A stretch of 64,000 nucleotides of DNA, from the NCBI RefSeq assembly GCF_042219825.1, contig NZ_JBHJHQ010000002.1:620001-684000 (forward strand). Direction: 5' to 3'. Shown here in pieces: positions 34,287-43,867 of the stretch (within the stretch, counting starts at the first letter, position 1; each line of letters starts with the position of its first letter). The position numbers and the translations under genes are program-made. Origin of the DNA: JBHJHP01 sp042219825. Its GTDB lineage: Bacteria > Bacteroidota > Bacteroidia > Bacteroidales > UBA5342. Below the pieces are notes generated by a model. The model was given only the letters and a program-made list of their open reading frames with translations, was not told where the DNA came from and did not search any database.

Positions 34287-35891
34287 TTAATTTATTGGCT
34301 CAAATTTGATATAATCAAGTTCCAGTTTTTTACCATCAATTCCTACAATTCTTAACGTATGTTCATCTGTTTCATCAAATGTGATTGAATTAACCAAAAC
34401 TTTGTTTGAATATCTGGTTGAAGTTGCATTGGACACGAAGAAAGACGAGCCCAGTTTTGTATCATCATCCATGTAACATTGCATTTCACCTGCACTGTTT
34501 ACAGATAAATAGCTCACGTAATATAATGTCATTTTATAGGTGCCTTTCACAATAACAGGAGTTTTAATCTCAACCCATCCTCCGGCACCGGTAGAGATTT
34601 CAAGATGGTCGTAAAACTTACAGTCATAGTAAGCACCATCATTGTTTCGGTTATTTACATACGTAATCACATCTGGTTTTGTCAGTGGAATGGCTTCCCA
34701 GTAGTAAGCTGCAACTTCATCTTCAGGAACCACTTTTTCGTATGTTCCGCTACCGCCTCTGCCATTAGGACTCTGGAAATAATCACAGATGGCTGCCAGG
34801 TCAGCATAATTGGACAAATCCCAGTCTATTATGGTAGTGGGAGGGGTGGCCACGGGCATCCATGTATCAACCTCGTGTAATACCCCATTCTTACACGTGA
34901 TGTCATTTCTGAACGGAATAAACTTGGTTCCTGTCTGAACCATTTCATCATAGTTGATCCAGATTCCGTTATCAGATTTTGAAATGTTTATCAGCTCCTT
35001 ATTGGCCAATGTATTGATATTTTTGGATTCCACACCATCCTGGAAAGTGGCCAGTACATCATACGATTGTCTCTGAGAAACAATATGATAAGCAACGTAT
35101 TGGTTGAGCAGATTATCAGGATTTGTGTAATCTGACTGACCTGCACCAATTTTACTTTTCAGATCATCAAGAGACTGGATGCCGTCAATGCTGTAGATAC
35201 TGTCGGGAATGGCAAACAGTGTAAAATAATACCTTTTAATAATTTCATTACCACTCAGGTCAAGTGCCGTATCCTGCACTTTATTCAGCAACGCATTGTA
35301 ACCGGTTGCTGTTACAGCTTCTTTCATTATAGAGAAGCGATCAGAATCAATTCTGTCCCAGATAGTCTCAACAACAGGAATCAGAACTTCATCCAGAACA
35401 TGAACTACGCCATTGGTCACCTCAATATTCAATTCAACAATTTTACTGGTGTTGTTAATATAAATAGCATTTAATCCTCCTTCACCAAACGATATGGATA
35501 AATATTCGTCAATTGCTGTGGGCCAGTTCATCACACCGCTTGAAAACTCTTCCTGTTTAAGCACTTTATTATGTAAAGTATGATACTTAACAAGGAAAGT
35601 AGCATACTCCTTATCGATATCCGTGACCGAGTTGTAACCTTGTTCTTTCATAAATTTTTCCATGGCGGCATTATTAGGAACAAAAGCCGTGTAATCGGTA
35701 TACAGATTAAACGTACTGTATAGTCCTGTATAACGAAGTAGTTCAACCCATAATGAGAAATCCTCAGAGCGCGAGTTCAAATAACTGGCAACGGGTAATT
35801 CATCATAGGCAACATATGTGGTTCCTTCGTATGGATCTTTACATGCGAAAAGAACAAAGCCTAATAAGAATATGGTTAATAATTTTTGCAT
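34287..35891 (-). CDS. FAS1-domain lipoprotein with CBM-like C-terminal domain
   Basis: This 534-residue lipoprotein has its lipid Cys in LLGFVLFACKDPY; I chose the ATG at 35891, as the earlier one at 35918 pushes the hydrophobic core away from the N-terminus. Two FAS1 domains cover about 30-165 (FVPNNAAMEKFM, NGVVHVLDEVLIPV) and 170-365 (NGVLHEVDTWMPV). The C-terminal ~165 residues, from about CDYFQSPNGRGG to the end (LELDYIKFEPIN), look like a beta-sandwich that might bind sugar. It lies 24 bp or more after the first SusD gene (its start is 51 bp from the stop) and 11 bp before the next FAS1 gene. It shares an ancestor with that neighbour, but the C-terminal domains differ. Confidence 0.75.
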   Translation of the reverse strand: MQKLLTIFLLGFVLFACKDPYEGTTYVAYDELPVASYLNSRSEDFSLWVELLRYTGLYSTFNLYTDYTAFVPNNAAMEKFMKEQGYNSVTDIDKEYATFLVKYHTLHNKVLKQEEFSSGVMNWPTAIDEYLSISFGEGGLNAIYINNTSKIVELNIEVTNGVVHVLDEVLIPVVETIWDRIDSDRFSIMKEAVTATGYNALLNKVQDTALDLSGNEIIKRYYFTLFAIPDSIYSIDGIQSLDDLKSKIGAGQSDYTNPDNLLNQYVAYHIVSQRQSYDVLATFQDGVESKNINTLANKELINISKSDNGIWINYDEMVQTGTKFIPFRNDITCKNGVLHEVDTWMPVATPPTTIIDWDLSNYADLAAICDYFQSPNGRGGSGTYEKVVPEDEVAAYYWEAIPLTKPDVITYVNNRNNDGAYYDCKFYDHLEISTGAGGWVEIKTPVIVKGTYKMTLYYVSYLSVNSAGEMQCYMDDDTKLGSSFFVSNATSTRYSNKVLVNSITFDETDEHTLRIVGIDGKKLELDYIKFEPIN

Positions 35892-35942
35892 GTTTATTTT
35901 TTTTATAGCTATTTTCATGATGCAATCAAATCGTTTAATTAT

Positions 35943-37466
35943 TTATTTGAGACTCTCATAGTAAGGATTCTGAACCAGTTCTTTGTTATTGGTCAGTTCA
36001 TCGAAATGAATTGGTAAGTAATGACTGTCCTTGTTCCTTAGTATTGATTGAACGATTAACGCCTTTTCGGGGCTAATATTTTTTAATACCTCATCTATCA
36101 TATAGTTAAGATACTGATAATTATTGCGTTTACCCACCCGGAGTAAATCGTACCAGCGCTTACCTTCAATGGCAAGTTCCAGAGATCTTTCATCCATCAC
36201 CATTTCCAGCATTTCCAGTTCAGTCTGTGGAATATCAGTGATCAGATTAGTGACCTGAGCTCTTTCTTTAATAGTATTTACGATATCAACAGCTTCGGCA
36301 TAGTTGGTTTGATTTCCTGGTTCTTTCATTATCAATGCTTCAGCCTTCATTAACAAGACATCGGCAAAACGATACATAATCCAGTTCTGGTCCTGCTCAC
36401 CAGAAGTTCGTTCCGCACCAATTTCTGTTGCCAGCAAATGATTCCCGGCATTTGAACCTATATATTTCCAGACCCTAAGTGCCGGCATCATAGTATATGT
36501 TGCATTCAGACCTCTGATATCATTGTATGATTGTAAAAATTTCATGTATAAGGTCAGGGATATCTGATAGTCATATGACGTACCATTAAACATATTATAC
36601 AGGTTGCTGTTAGATTGTCCCTGCAAATTATCCCACTGCAACTCAAAGATGCTCTCATTTGAGTTTCCCGGATTGAAAAGTGTAAACCAGTTATTTTCGT
36701 TTTCACCAGTCAGTCCTTGTATCAGCCCAACTTTTCCTGAACCTATAACATCGTTGCATGCTATGATGGCTTTATCGTATTCTTCTGTCCATAAATAGAC
36801 ATCAGCCAGGGTCGCTTTAACCGCCAACTTTGTAGCCCGTCCTTTGTTCATCCATTGTTCAGAGGCTGAATAAGAGTCTTTTATGTTCTGCTCTGCAAAC
36901 AATAAGTCTGCTTTGATCTGTGCCCATATTTCTGATTCCGGAGATTTTGGAATTTCATAATTCTGGGAATCATTCATGTAAGGTTCAAGAATGAGAGGCA
37001 CGTCTCTGAAATTCCGCACAAGGAAAAAGTAAGCCAGAGCACGGAGGTATGTTGCTTCAGCGATGGTTGCATTTTTAGCTTCTTCAGGGAATGAAGGATC
37101 TGCAACTCCTGGTGCATAGCGGATCACCATATTGCAGAGATTGATAATCTGGTACCATTTGCCCCATTTGCAATATTCATTATCAGGCAGGATATTCCAT
37201 CTCATAATATCCAGTTCATCTCCGCCAACAATATTGGGGGAGATAGAGTTTGCCCGGTCTTCACCCCATACAATCTGATCCTTGACCGTAGTTCTGTATT
37301 TTATGTAAATGGCTGCAATAATTGCTTCTACCTGCTCTTTGTTTTTCCAGTATTCGTCTGCTACCTGTTCATTCTCCGGAACAACATCCAGCCATTGGTT
37401 ACAAGAGCTAAAACCAATTAAAGCGGTTAACAGTAATATTCTTATGTTAGTCTTCATTTTCATCAT
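35943..37466 (-). CDS. SusD/RagB-family glycan-binding lipoprotein (pair 1)
   Basis: This 507-residue SusD-type lipoprotein has its lipid Cys in IGFSSCNQW. The first mature residues LDVVPENEQVADEYW, the helical EATYLRALAYFFLVRNFRDVPLI (cut here to the family core, about 140-160), and the C-terminal RFADVLLMKAEALI and RWYDLLRVG motifs are textbook SusD/RagB. The length is standard. It lies 3 bp after the first SusC stop, and the two should form the outer-membrane binding and transport complex. It differs clearly from the pair-2 SusD, so two glycan structures may be imported. Confidence 0.92.
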   Translation of the reverse strand: MMKMKTNIRILLLTALIGFSSCNQWLDVVPENEQVADEYWKNKEQVEAIIAAIYIKYRTTVKDQIVWGEDRANSISPNIVGGDELDIMRWNILPDNEYCKWGKWYQIINLCNMVIRYAPGVADPSFPEEAKNATIAEATYLRALAYFFLVRNFRDVPLILEPYMNDSQNYEIPKSPESEIWAQIKADLLFAEQNIKDSYSASEQWMNKGRATKLAVKATLADVYLWTEEYDKAIIACNDVIGSGKVGLIQGLTGENENNWFTLFNPGNSNESIFELQWDNLQGQSNSNLYNMFNGTSYDYQISLTLYMKFLQSYNDIRGLNATYTMMPALRVWKYIGSNAGNHLLATEIGAERTSGEQDQNWIMYRFADVLLMKAEALIMKEPGNQTNYAEAVDIVNTIKERAQVTNLITDIPQTELEMLEMVMDERSLELAIEGKRWYDLLRVGKRNNYQYLNYMIDEVLKNISPEKALIVQSILRNKDSHYLPIHFDELTNNKELVQNPYYESLK

Positions 37467-37469
37467 TGA

Positions 37470-40400
37470 TTAAAAGTTCATTGTTATACCAACCGCAAAC
37501 CTGCGTGCTTTCGGTGTATTGGATCTATCTTCGCTTAACATATAGATATTGTTTGATAATCCAACTTCTGGATCCTGTCCGGTATAGTTTGTCCAGGTAA
37601 TCAGATCATATCCTGTTACCCATAAATCCAGTCTGTCAATACCTATATCCCTGGTAAGCTTTTTCGGGAAAGCGTATTTCAGAGAGAGTGTTTTTAAACG
37701 TACAAAGGTTCCGTCTTCCACAAACCTGTCTGATCCCAGGTAGTTATTTCCTTTACCCCATAATGCTCTTGGAATATTTGTATCATTGCCTTCTGAACTC
37801 CATCTGCTCATGACAGCGGAGCTTTGGTCATATGCATCGTACATACTCTCAAGGTTTATCTGCGTGCGGTTCACTATTTTATATTTGAAACGTCCATGGA
37901 AAAAAGAAGATAAAGTCAGGTTTTTGTACCGCACTCTGAATGAAGCACCGCCAGTAAACAATGGCATGGCGTTTCCCAGGTATACTATATCGTATTTGTC
38001 AATAACACCATCACTATTAATATCCTCATATTTGGCATCACCTGGATATACTCTGTAATTTTCTGTTAGTCCGTTTTGCATATAAACTGGGTCTCCGTTG
38101 ATATCATAAATTACATTTCCTTCCGGATCTCGCGCTAATGTTTCATCTTCATTCTGGTAAACACCCAGACAGCGGAATCCGTAAAATGATCCGAGCGGGT
38201 TTCCTTCAATAATTTTATGGGCATAGTTTCCGTTTGCCAGCTCAAAACTCTCGAATTCCTTGTTATCCGGAAGGTCGATTACCTTGTTGATGTTTTTGGA
38301 AAAGTTTAAATCTGTATTAAAACTCCAGTTTTTATTTTTGATAATGTCATATCCAACGATTAACTCGAAACCTCTGTTCGACATTGCACCGGAGTTGTAC
38401 CATTTAACCTGAGAATAGCCTGTGGACGATGGTATATTAACGTCTCGCTGTAACAGGTCTGTTGTCATTTTGTCGTAAAAATCTGTAGTAATCCGTAATC
38501 TGTTCTGGATAAGTTCAATATCCATACCAATATTGGTCTGTGATACTGTTTCCCATTTCAGGTTATCGAGCTGTTGTCTTTGTGGCTCAACAGCCGTCAT
38601 ATTAACATAACGTTCATTAAGACCCCGGAATGTTCCAATATATGGTGAAGATCCGCTTGGAGCATTACCACTTTGTCCCCAGCTAAGACGTAGTTTACCC
38701 ATGTTAAACCAGTCAATGGCACGCATGAAATTCTCATCACCAAAATGCCATGCCAGACCGACTGTTGGAAAGGATCCCCATCGATTCTCTGCTCCCATGC
38801 TTGAGTTGGCTTCTCTTCTGAATCCGGCAGAAATCATGTACTTATCTTTAAATGTATAATGGGCATTTGAAATAAAGCCCAGGTTTCTGACCACTGAATT
38901 CCCTGATCCCATTGCAGAAACATTTGATCCTGAGGTCGGATCAGCCAGGAAGATGGATGGTGAACCACTGGTTGCACTGGAATATCCTGCCGAACGACCT
39001 TCATAAGTCTGAAAAATTCCGGTAAGTATAATTTTATGTTGTTCAGAGAATGTTTTACGGTAAATCAATTTATTCTCTGTCTGTATGTACATGTTATCTG
39101 ATAAATTATCGCTTCCTTCATTGCTGTTAGAGTTAGTTAGGTTAACCCCGGTTACGATATTGGGAAGAAACCGTTTGTTTTTGGTGGTTCTCATGTCCAT
39201 CCCCAAAATACTCCTGTATTCCAGTCCTTTGGTAATGTTGTAAATTGCTCCAAATACAACCCTGCCATTTCGCTTTGTTGAATGGTTGGTTGCTTCGTAT
39301 ACCATAGCTACCGGATTGTACATTCTATTTGAAGTCCATGAGCCCTGAATGTTTTCAACAGGAGTAAAATATTCATCCGTACGTTGACCATCATCTCCAA
39401 TAATATAAGGGCTCATATTAGGTAACTTTTTCATTGCTTCAGAGCGCGGGTTTGAACCTCCCCAGTAACTGTCAATGCCAGCCTGTGAATATGAAAAATC
39501 GGCAGTTAATCTGAATTTGTCTGAAAAGCGATAGTCCAATCCTACCAGAGTGTTAAAACGCTCCAGCCCGGTTCCGATTGTAGTTCCGGTTTCGTTTAGG
39601 TACCCCAGTGAGATGCGGTAAGTTGCCTTATCTCCACCACCACTCATAGAAAAACTGTTATCTGTGGTGTAACCTGTTCGGGTTACTTCACTAAGCCAAT
39701 CGGTTTCCTGGTTATATTCTTCGTAATATATCCAGTTTGGGTCATTATTGATCTCTTTACGATCAGTTAAATTAGTTAAAACATCACTTCTGCTTTCTCC
39801 TTCGTCAAGGAAGGTATTCCAATTCATTTCATTAAGCAGTGTGTTAAATCTTTTGGAACGCAACATCGGAATAGTGTTGGGTTCTTTTTTAATATCAAAT
39901 TTAGAGTTGAATGAAAATCTGGTTTTACCACGAGTCCCTTTCTTTGTTTTGAAGATTAAAACCCCATTTGCTCCTCTGGAGCCCCAGATGGCAGTAGCAG
40001 CAGCATCTTTTAGTACTTCTATTGACTCAATGTCAGCGGGTGAGATATTTACCAAAGCACCAAGATCTTCATCGTTAGCTGTTGCGAAGTTAAAATCATC
40101 ATTAATGGTTGTTGGGTAGGGAACACCGTCAATAACGATTAATGGTTCTGATGATGCATTCAGGGAAGATGTACCCCTGATTCGGATAGAACTTCTTGCA
40201 CCTGGATCACCGCTGGTAATGATATCCACATTTGCCATTCGTCCCTGAAGTTGGTCTTCAATGGAGGCGGATGGAGTAGATTCCAGTTCTTCCATGTTTA
40301 TAGTCTGAGTTGAGGTAACCAGTTCTCTGTTAGTAAGCCCCAGAGAGTTGCGTTCAACCCTTTCAGAGGTTATGGTTACACCCTCCAGTTCTACATTTGA

Positions 40401-40703
40401 TTCTCCCAGAATAACATTGGTAACGGACTGTCCTGTATATGGAATGACTTTACTTTCGAAACCAATAAAAGAAAAAACGACTGACAGGTTTGGTTTATCC
40501 GGAACCGATAAACGGTAGTTACCATCCATATCTGCAATGGTACCCGATAAAGATCTGTGTAATTCGTTTTCCACATGGATATTACAACCCATAAGTGGTT
40601 CTCCTTTTGCATCAGTTACTTTTCCTGTCAGCACTTTATCCTGTGCGTGAATAAGTGTAACGGTGAAAAGTAAAACAGCCAATATTTTGTACTTTATTTT
40701 CAT
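37470..40703 (-). CDS. SusC/RagA-family TonB-dependent outer-membrane transporter (pair 1)
   Basis: This 1077-residue transporter is a complete SusC. A signal peptide ends near LIHAQ (21). A carboxypeptidase-regulatory-like domain follows (about 25-100: LTGKVTDAKGEPLMGCNIHV). The SusC plug motifs are VDIITSGDPGARSSIRIRG (168 region), PLIVIDGVPYP and AIWGSRGANGVLIFKTKKG. The barrel runs from about 250 to the final aromatic residue (VGITMNF). It sits between a four-FAS1 lipoprotein (120 bp upstream) and its SusD (3 bp downstream). The plug is closer to the classical SusC consensus than that of the second SusC. Confidence 0.93.
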   Translation of the reverse strand: MKIKYKILAVLLFTVTLIHAQDKVLTGKVTDAKGEPLMGCNIHVENELHRSLSGTIADMDGNYRLSVPDKPNLSVVFSFIGFESKVIPYTGQSVTNVILGESNVELEGVTITSERVERNSLGLTNRELVTSTQTINMEELESTPSASIEDQLQGRMANVDIITSGDPGARSSIRIRGTSSLNASSEPLIVIDGVPYPTTINDDFNFATANDEDLGALVNISPADIESIEVLKDAAATAIWGSRGANGVLIFKTKKGTRGKTRFSFNSKFDIKKEPNTIPMLRSKRFNTLLNEMNWNTFLDEGESRSDVLTNLTDRKEINNDPNWIYYEEYNQETDWLSEVTRTGYTTDNSFSMSGGGDKATYRISLGYLNETGTTIGTGLERFNTLVGLDYRFSDKFRLTADFSYSQAGIDSYWGGSNPRSEAMKKLPNMSPYIIGDDGQRTDEYFTPVENIQGSWTSNRMYNPVAMVYEATNHSTKRNGRVVFGAIYNITKGLEYRSILGMDMRTTKNKRFLPNIVTGVNLTNSNSNEGSDNLSDNMYIQTENKLIYRKTFSEQHKIILTGIFQTYEGRSAGYSSATSGSPSIFLADPTSGSNVSAMGSGNSVVRNLGFISNAHYTFKDKYMISAGFRREANSSMGAENRWGSFPTVGLAWHFGDENFMRAIDWFNMGKLRLSWGQSGNAPSGSSPYIGTFRGLNERYVNMTAVEPQRQQLDNLKWETVSQTNIGMDIELIQNRLRITTDFYDKMTTDLLQRDVNIPSSTGYSQVKWYNSGAMSNRGFELIVGYDIIKNKNWSFNTDLNFSKNINKVIDLPDNKEFESFELANGNYAHKIIEGNPLGSFYGFRCLGVYQNEDETLARDPEGNVIYDINGDPVYMQNGLTENYRVYPGDAKYEDINSDGVIDKYDIVYLGNAMPLFTGGASFRVRYKNLTLSSFFHGRFKYKIVNRTQINLESMYDAYDQSSAVMSRWSSEGNDTNIPRALWGKGNNYLGSDRFVEDGTFVRLKTLSLKYAFPKKLTRDIGIDRLDLWVTGYDLITWTNYTGQDPEVGLSNNIYMLSEDRSNTPKARRFAVGITMNF

Positions 40704-40823
40704 TAGAATAATATTTTATATTCTTGACCTGCCTTGTTAATCAGACTGGTTCTCAGCTTTATACTATGATTCAAATTTAAAATTACCTGGTATGCTTTTT
40801 TATTTTCCATTTATAATTGATTA

Positions 40824-43028
40824 TCACGGTTGAATTAAAGCATCGATTGTGTATACGGCACAATCTCCATATACTTTTGGAATGTTACTTGTAACATTAG
40901 CTGTCTGACCATCAGGAGTTGTCAACATCAAACTACTTCCCGAATCAGATAAAATTACCCTTGATGCAGGTAAGGTGTCTGTCGGACTTGTTTTAATCAG
41001 CCCCTGATAAGTAACAAAATCACCTTCTATACCTGCTCCGGGAAAAGCATAATCCGAAATTTCATTGTATGGTACTGGGATAAAATAGTACATCAGGAAA
41101 TTAGCCAGGGAATCCGGATCTGATGGAATTGTTCCAGCAGGCGCGTTCAGTATAGCTTCATCCGATGGAACAAATAACATGTATTTATCTCTTATATCCG
41201 GCAAGGGTGCATTAATTGGTAGCAACCCAGCCAGTGTAAGCTGATTGGCAAATTCTTTATAGGCCGATAGGTAAGGTATTTCATCTGCCAGACCAATCAG
41301 ATATTTAAATTCACCTGTTTCTGTGAGTAAAACAGAGTCTACATTATAGCAGGATCCGTTTGTCCAGTTACCTTCTATGGGTTGTATAGCTGCAAATTTA
41401 CTGCCTTCGTTGTACATTTTATTGGATGCAACAGAATCGCCTTTCACAAATAAGTAAGAATAGCTGTTTCTGCTTTTATATATATCAATACCATCTATAT
41501 TTGTCAGAACATCAGTTGCTACATGGCTGTCAATATAAAAGGCCATGTATGAAGATGACATATTGCCCCAGGTCTGGTCATTTACCTGAACCGCTTCATC
41601 TCCGAATCTACCCGGTGTTGGATCATAATATCTGATATCTAATCCATCAACTCCTGCATTCACAATTTTTTCATCAGAAGGAAGGAACATCGTATAATTT
41701 ATAGCAGTACTTGTTAATGGAAGAGCAACATCGCTATAAGCTATCATATGCAGGAACATTCTGTATTTAGGATCTCTGAAAGCCGGACCTGTAATACTTG
41801 TGAACATGGGGGGTGTCAGTACTGTGTTCAGACCGTAATAAACACCGTTAGTACAAATCTGGCTTTTAGATACATCAACATCCGGATCGAATGAAACCGG
41901 AGTTCCGAAGAAGGTTGTTACTTCGTCTTTTTTAATATTTTCAGGAAAGGCAAGGTCTCCTGAAAAAGTATGGTTATAAAGCAGAAACAAAACAGCAAGT
42001 GGATTTACATCTGCAAAAGAATCGTAATATGGTTCCCATGTTTGCTGGAAAAATGCATCCAGGGCGTTGTTATTTGGCACAAAAACACTATTAGCGAAAC
42101 GTGTTAATATGGACCATGAATTAGCATTTTGTACAGGCCATTCTGAGGCAATTGCCGGCAATTCTGTATGCATATGTATAAATAATGAGTCACCATTGCC
42201 ATAGTCGTCTGATAAATCCGCGTCGTATTCATAATATGAAAACTGATCATATAGTGTCAGAAAGTTAGAGTAGTTACCTTCAGATTTAAGACTCTCATAA
42301 ATCGTTTTCATTGGATCAAGAACACGGTCAACTAAATAGATAAAACCATTATCTGTTGCAATTTCATATTCATCAACACTAGCCTCAGAAATATTAAAGC
42401 CTCCGTTGTCTCCGGTCCAGGTGCTGTTAGGATATAAAAACTCATAGTTATACTTAGCTTCTATTTCCCTGGAATCAAACATATAGCTTGAAAATACCGG
42501 TAAATAAAGGTTTCTGTGGAATACCGAGTATTCACGTGGTCTTCCGTTGGGCTCGTAACCCTGTTCCTTTGTTATGGGATTAGCTGCTTTGGTTCGTTGT
42601 TTGTAAAACAATCCTTTCTCCGCCGGATTATAACTTTCGCGTCCACCTGGCTGAAAATTGGCAAATAATTCCTTATTGTATTTATAATCCACCAAATGGT
42701 ATCCGACCAGGGTGTTCAGTTCTGCTTGTGGCATATCATCGATGGAGCTATAACCTTTACTGTTTAAATAAGCTGTAAAGGCTTCGTCATCCGGAGCCAT
42801 AACGGTGACCAGTCCTCGTCCACTTACGATGCTGCCATACTCGGTTTTTTCAAGTGCATCCAGAAAAATGGTGTAGTTTCCCTGACTCTGTAAATAATCA
42901 GTTGCACTTCCCACTAACCATGGTGGATCTTCGTAATGCTCTGCCATTCTGTCCTTGCAGGAGGATAAAACCAGAACCATGATTATTCCAAACCATGATA
43001 GTATATTTAACTTTCTTCTAAGTAACAT
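40824..43028 (-). CDS. Four-FAS1-domain lipoprotein
   Basis: This 734-residue lipoprotein has its lipid Cys in LVLSSCKDRM (24). Four FAS1-like domains can be followed by their repeated phrases. Domain 1 is YLQSQGNYTIFLDALEKT (about 45) to VIAPDDEAF-like VMAPDDEAFTAYL. Domain 2 covers about 243-410 (NSVFVPNNNALDAF). Domain 3 covers about 415-565 (NYTMFLPSDEKI). Domain 4 covers about 585-734 (YMLFVPSDEAIL). FAS1 domains usually mediate adhesion or protein contact. As the first gene of the locus, it is read before the first SusC and may act as a surface binding partner. There is no recognisable enzyme motif. Upstream lies a long AT-rich region with a 30-bp palindrome. Confidence 0.8.
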   Translation of the reverse strand: MLLRRKLNILSWFGIIMVLVLSSCKDRMAEHYEDPPWLVGSATDYLQSQGNYTIFLDALEKTEYGSIVSGRGLVTVMAPDDEAFTAYLNSKGYSSIDDMPQAELNTLVGYHLVDYKYNKELFANFQPGGRESYNPAEKGLFYKQRTKAANPITKEQGYEPNGRPREYSVFHRNLYLPVFSSYMFDSREIEAKYNYEFLYPNSTWTGDNGGFNISEASVDEYEIATDNGFIYLVDRVLDPMKTIYESLKSEGNYSNFLTLYDQFSYYEYDADLSDDYGNGDSLFIHMHTELPAIASEWPVQNANSWSILTRFANSVFVPNNNALDAFFQQTWEPYYDSFADVNPLAVLFLLYNHTFSGDLAFPENIKKDEVTTFFGTPVSFDPDVDVSKSQICTNGVYYGLNTVLTPPMFTSITGPAFRDPKYRMFLHMIAYSDVALPLTSTAINYTMFLPSDEKIVNAGVDGLDIRYYDPTPGRFGDEAVQVNDQTWGNMSSSYMAFYIDSHVATDVLTNIDGIDIYKSRNSYSYLFVKGDSVASNKMYNEGSKFAAIQPIEGNWTNGSCYNVDSVLLTETGEFKYLIGLADEIPYLSAYKEFANQLTLAGLLPINAPLPDIRDKYMLFVPSDEAILNAPAGTIPSDPDSLANFLMYYFIPVPYNEISDYAFPGAGIEGDFVTYQGLIKTSPTDTLPASRVILSDSGSSLMLTTPDGQTANVTSNIPKVYGDCAVYTIDALIQP

Positions 43029-43319
43029 AAAAATGAATTTAAATTATTTTGAATGCTCTGTTCGCGTTTGTAATTAATGTTTCGACACAACGAAATTGTC
43101 TGTGTGATAATTCAGTTCTGAGATGTGTTTTCATATAATAAATATTAGTTTTCCAGTAACTTAGTTAACTGTTTAGTTAATGTTCTTCCTTAAATTAATT
43201 TCAGGTCTGTTGAAAATTAACTCTCTTTCTTGTACCAGTAGTGAGATAGAAATGAAAATTTCATGAAAATAGTACATTTTGTTAGGTCGTATTTCTGATC
43301 TCAAATTTTAGTTATAGGT

Positions 43320-43349
43320 TAAACATATCTAAAATTTTAAATATGTTTA
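43320..43349. promoter_or_regulatory. 30-bp near-perfect palindrome upstream of the FAS1/SusCD locus
   Basis: Positions 43320-43334 are the inverse complement of 43335-43349 except for one pair (43329/43340). It opens TAAACATAT, has AAAATTTT at its centre and ends ATATGTTTA. It lies 290 bp upstream of the first gene of the minus-strand locus and may be an operator; a weak hairpin function is also possible. Confidence 0.45.
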
Positions 43350-43427
43350 CGAAAGAAAAACTTTCCAATTCAACCCTTATGGTGCAGAAAAACGTTTTTT
43401 TCTGTATTGGTTCTTTGTTGCAAATCG

Positions 43428-43458
43428 TCCGCTATTATTGATTATCAGCGGATTTTTT
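43428..43458 (+). terminator. Weak hairpin with T-run
   Basis: TCCGCT (43428-43433) pairs with AGCGGA (43447-43452), followed by six T. It could end a short rightward transcript, but no gene is seen before it. Confidence 0.35.
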
Positions 43459-43541
43459 ACATCTTAATGTTGTGGTATTAAATGTTGTTTTCAAAAATTA
43501 ACTAAAATTAAACTATTCCGGGTTTATTCGCAATATATAAA

Positions 43542-43558
43542 TTGGCACATTGCTTGCA
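43542..43558 (+). promoter_or_regulatory. Consensus sigma-54 promoter
   Basis: TTGGCACATTGCTTGCA has the -24 GG and -12 GC exactly 10 nt apart and matches the core TGGCAC-N5-TTGC completely. It points right, towards the 3' end of the oppositely oriented valS, with no protein gene in between. Confidence 0.6.
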
Positions 43559-43569
43559 CATTTTGACAC

Positions 43570-43848
43570 CAAATAATAAATGTAAATTTTACGCTTATTT
43601 CTGTGTTGAAATAATTATATATAATATAATGCGGTAGAAATCTGTGTTTATTTTGAGTATAAGTTGCATTTAATTAGACTTTTATTTCTAATATACAGTA
43701 CGTGGACTAAAAAGAGGATAGCGTATGTTCTACGCTAATTAAATATGCAATTTTTGACATTAAATTTAAGGAAGAAATTGAATTTATATATAATAAATAT
43801 TCATTATAAATAAGGATAAAAAAACCGGAGCAAAGTCCGGTTTTTTTT
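43570..43848 (+). ncRNA. Candidate sigma-54-dependent small RNA
   Basis: This ~280-nt interval runs from the predicted start to a strong terminator. A 7-bp hairpin (TAGCGTA 43719-43725 with TACGCTA 43731-43737) lies inside. There is no long reading frame. The call is inferred from the promoter and terminator only. Confidence 0.35.
43818..43848. terminator. Bidirectional terminator of valS
   Basis: ACCGGA (43824-43829) pairs with TCCGGT (43836-43841); an A-run on the left and a T-run on the right make it active in both directions. It lies 20 bp from the valS stop. Confidence 0.88.
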
Positions 43849-43867
43849 GGAGGTAATATTTGTGTTG

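Larger units (their letters stand above)
43029..43867. other. Long AT-rich intergenic region
   Basis: These 839 bp hold no convincing gene. They contain direct TTAGTTAA repeats (43161, 43174), a 30-bp palindrome (43320), a short hairpin with T-run (43428-43458), a sigma-54 promoter (43542) and the valS terminator (43818). A 22-codon frame at 43745-43813 is too short to support. Confidence 0.6.

Noticed and set aside
43542..43558. Sigma-54 site as promoter of valS or the FAS1/SusCD locus
   Set aside because: It faces right, while both flanking units are read leftwards.
43745..43813. 22-codon open frame in the possible sigma-54 transcript
   Set aside because: Too short, very AT-rich, no ribosome site; kept only as a remark.
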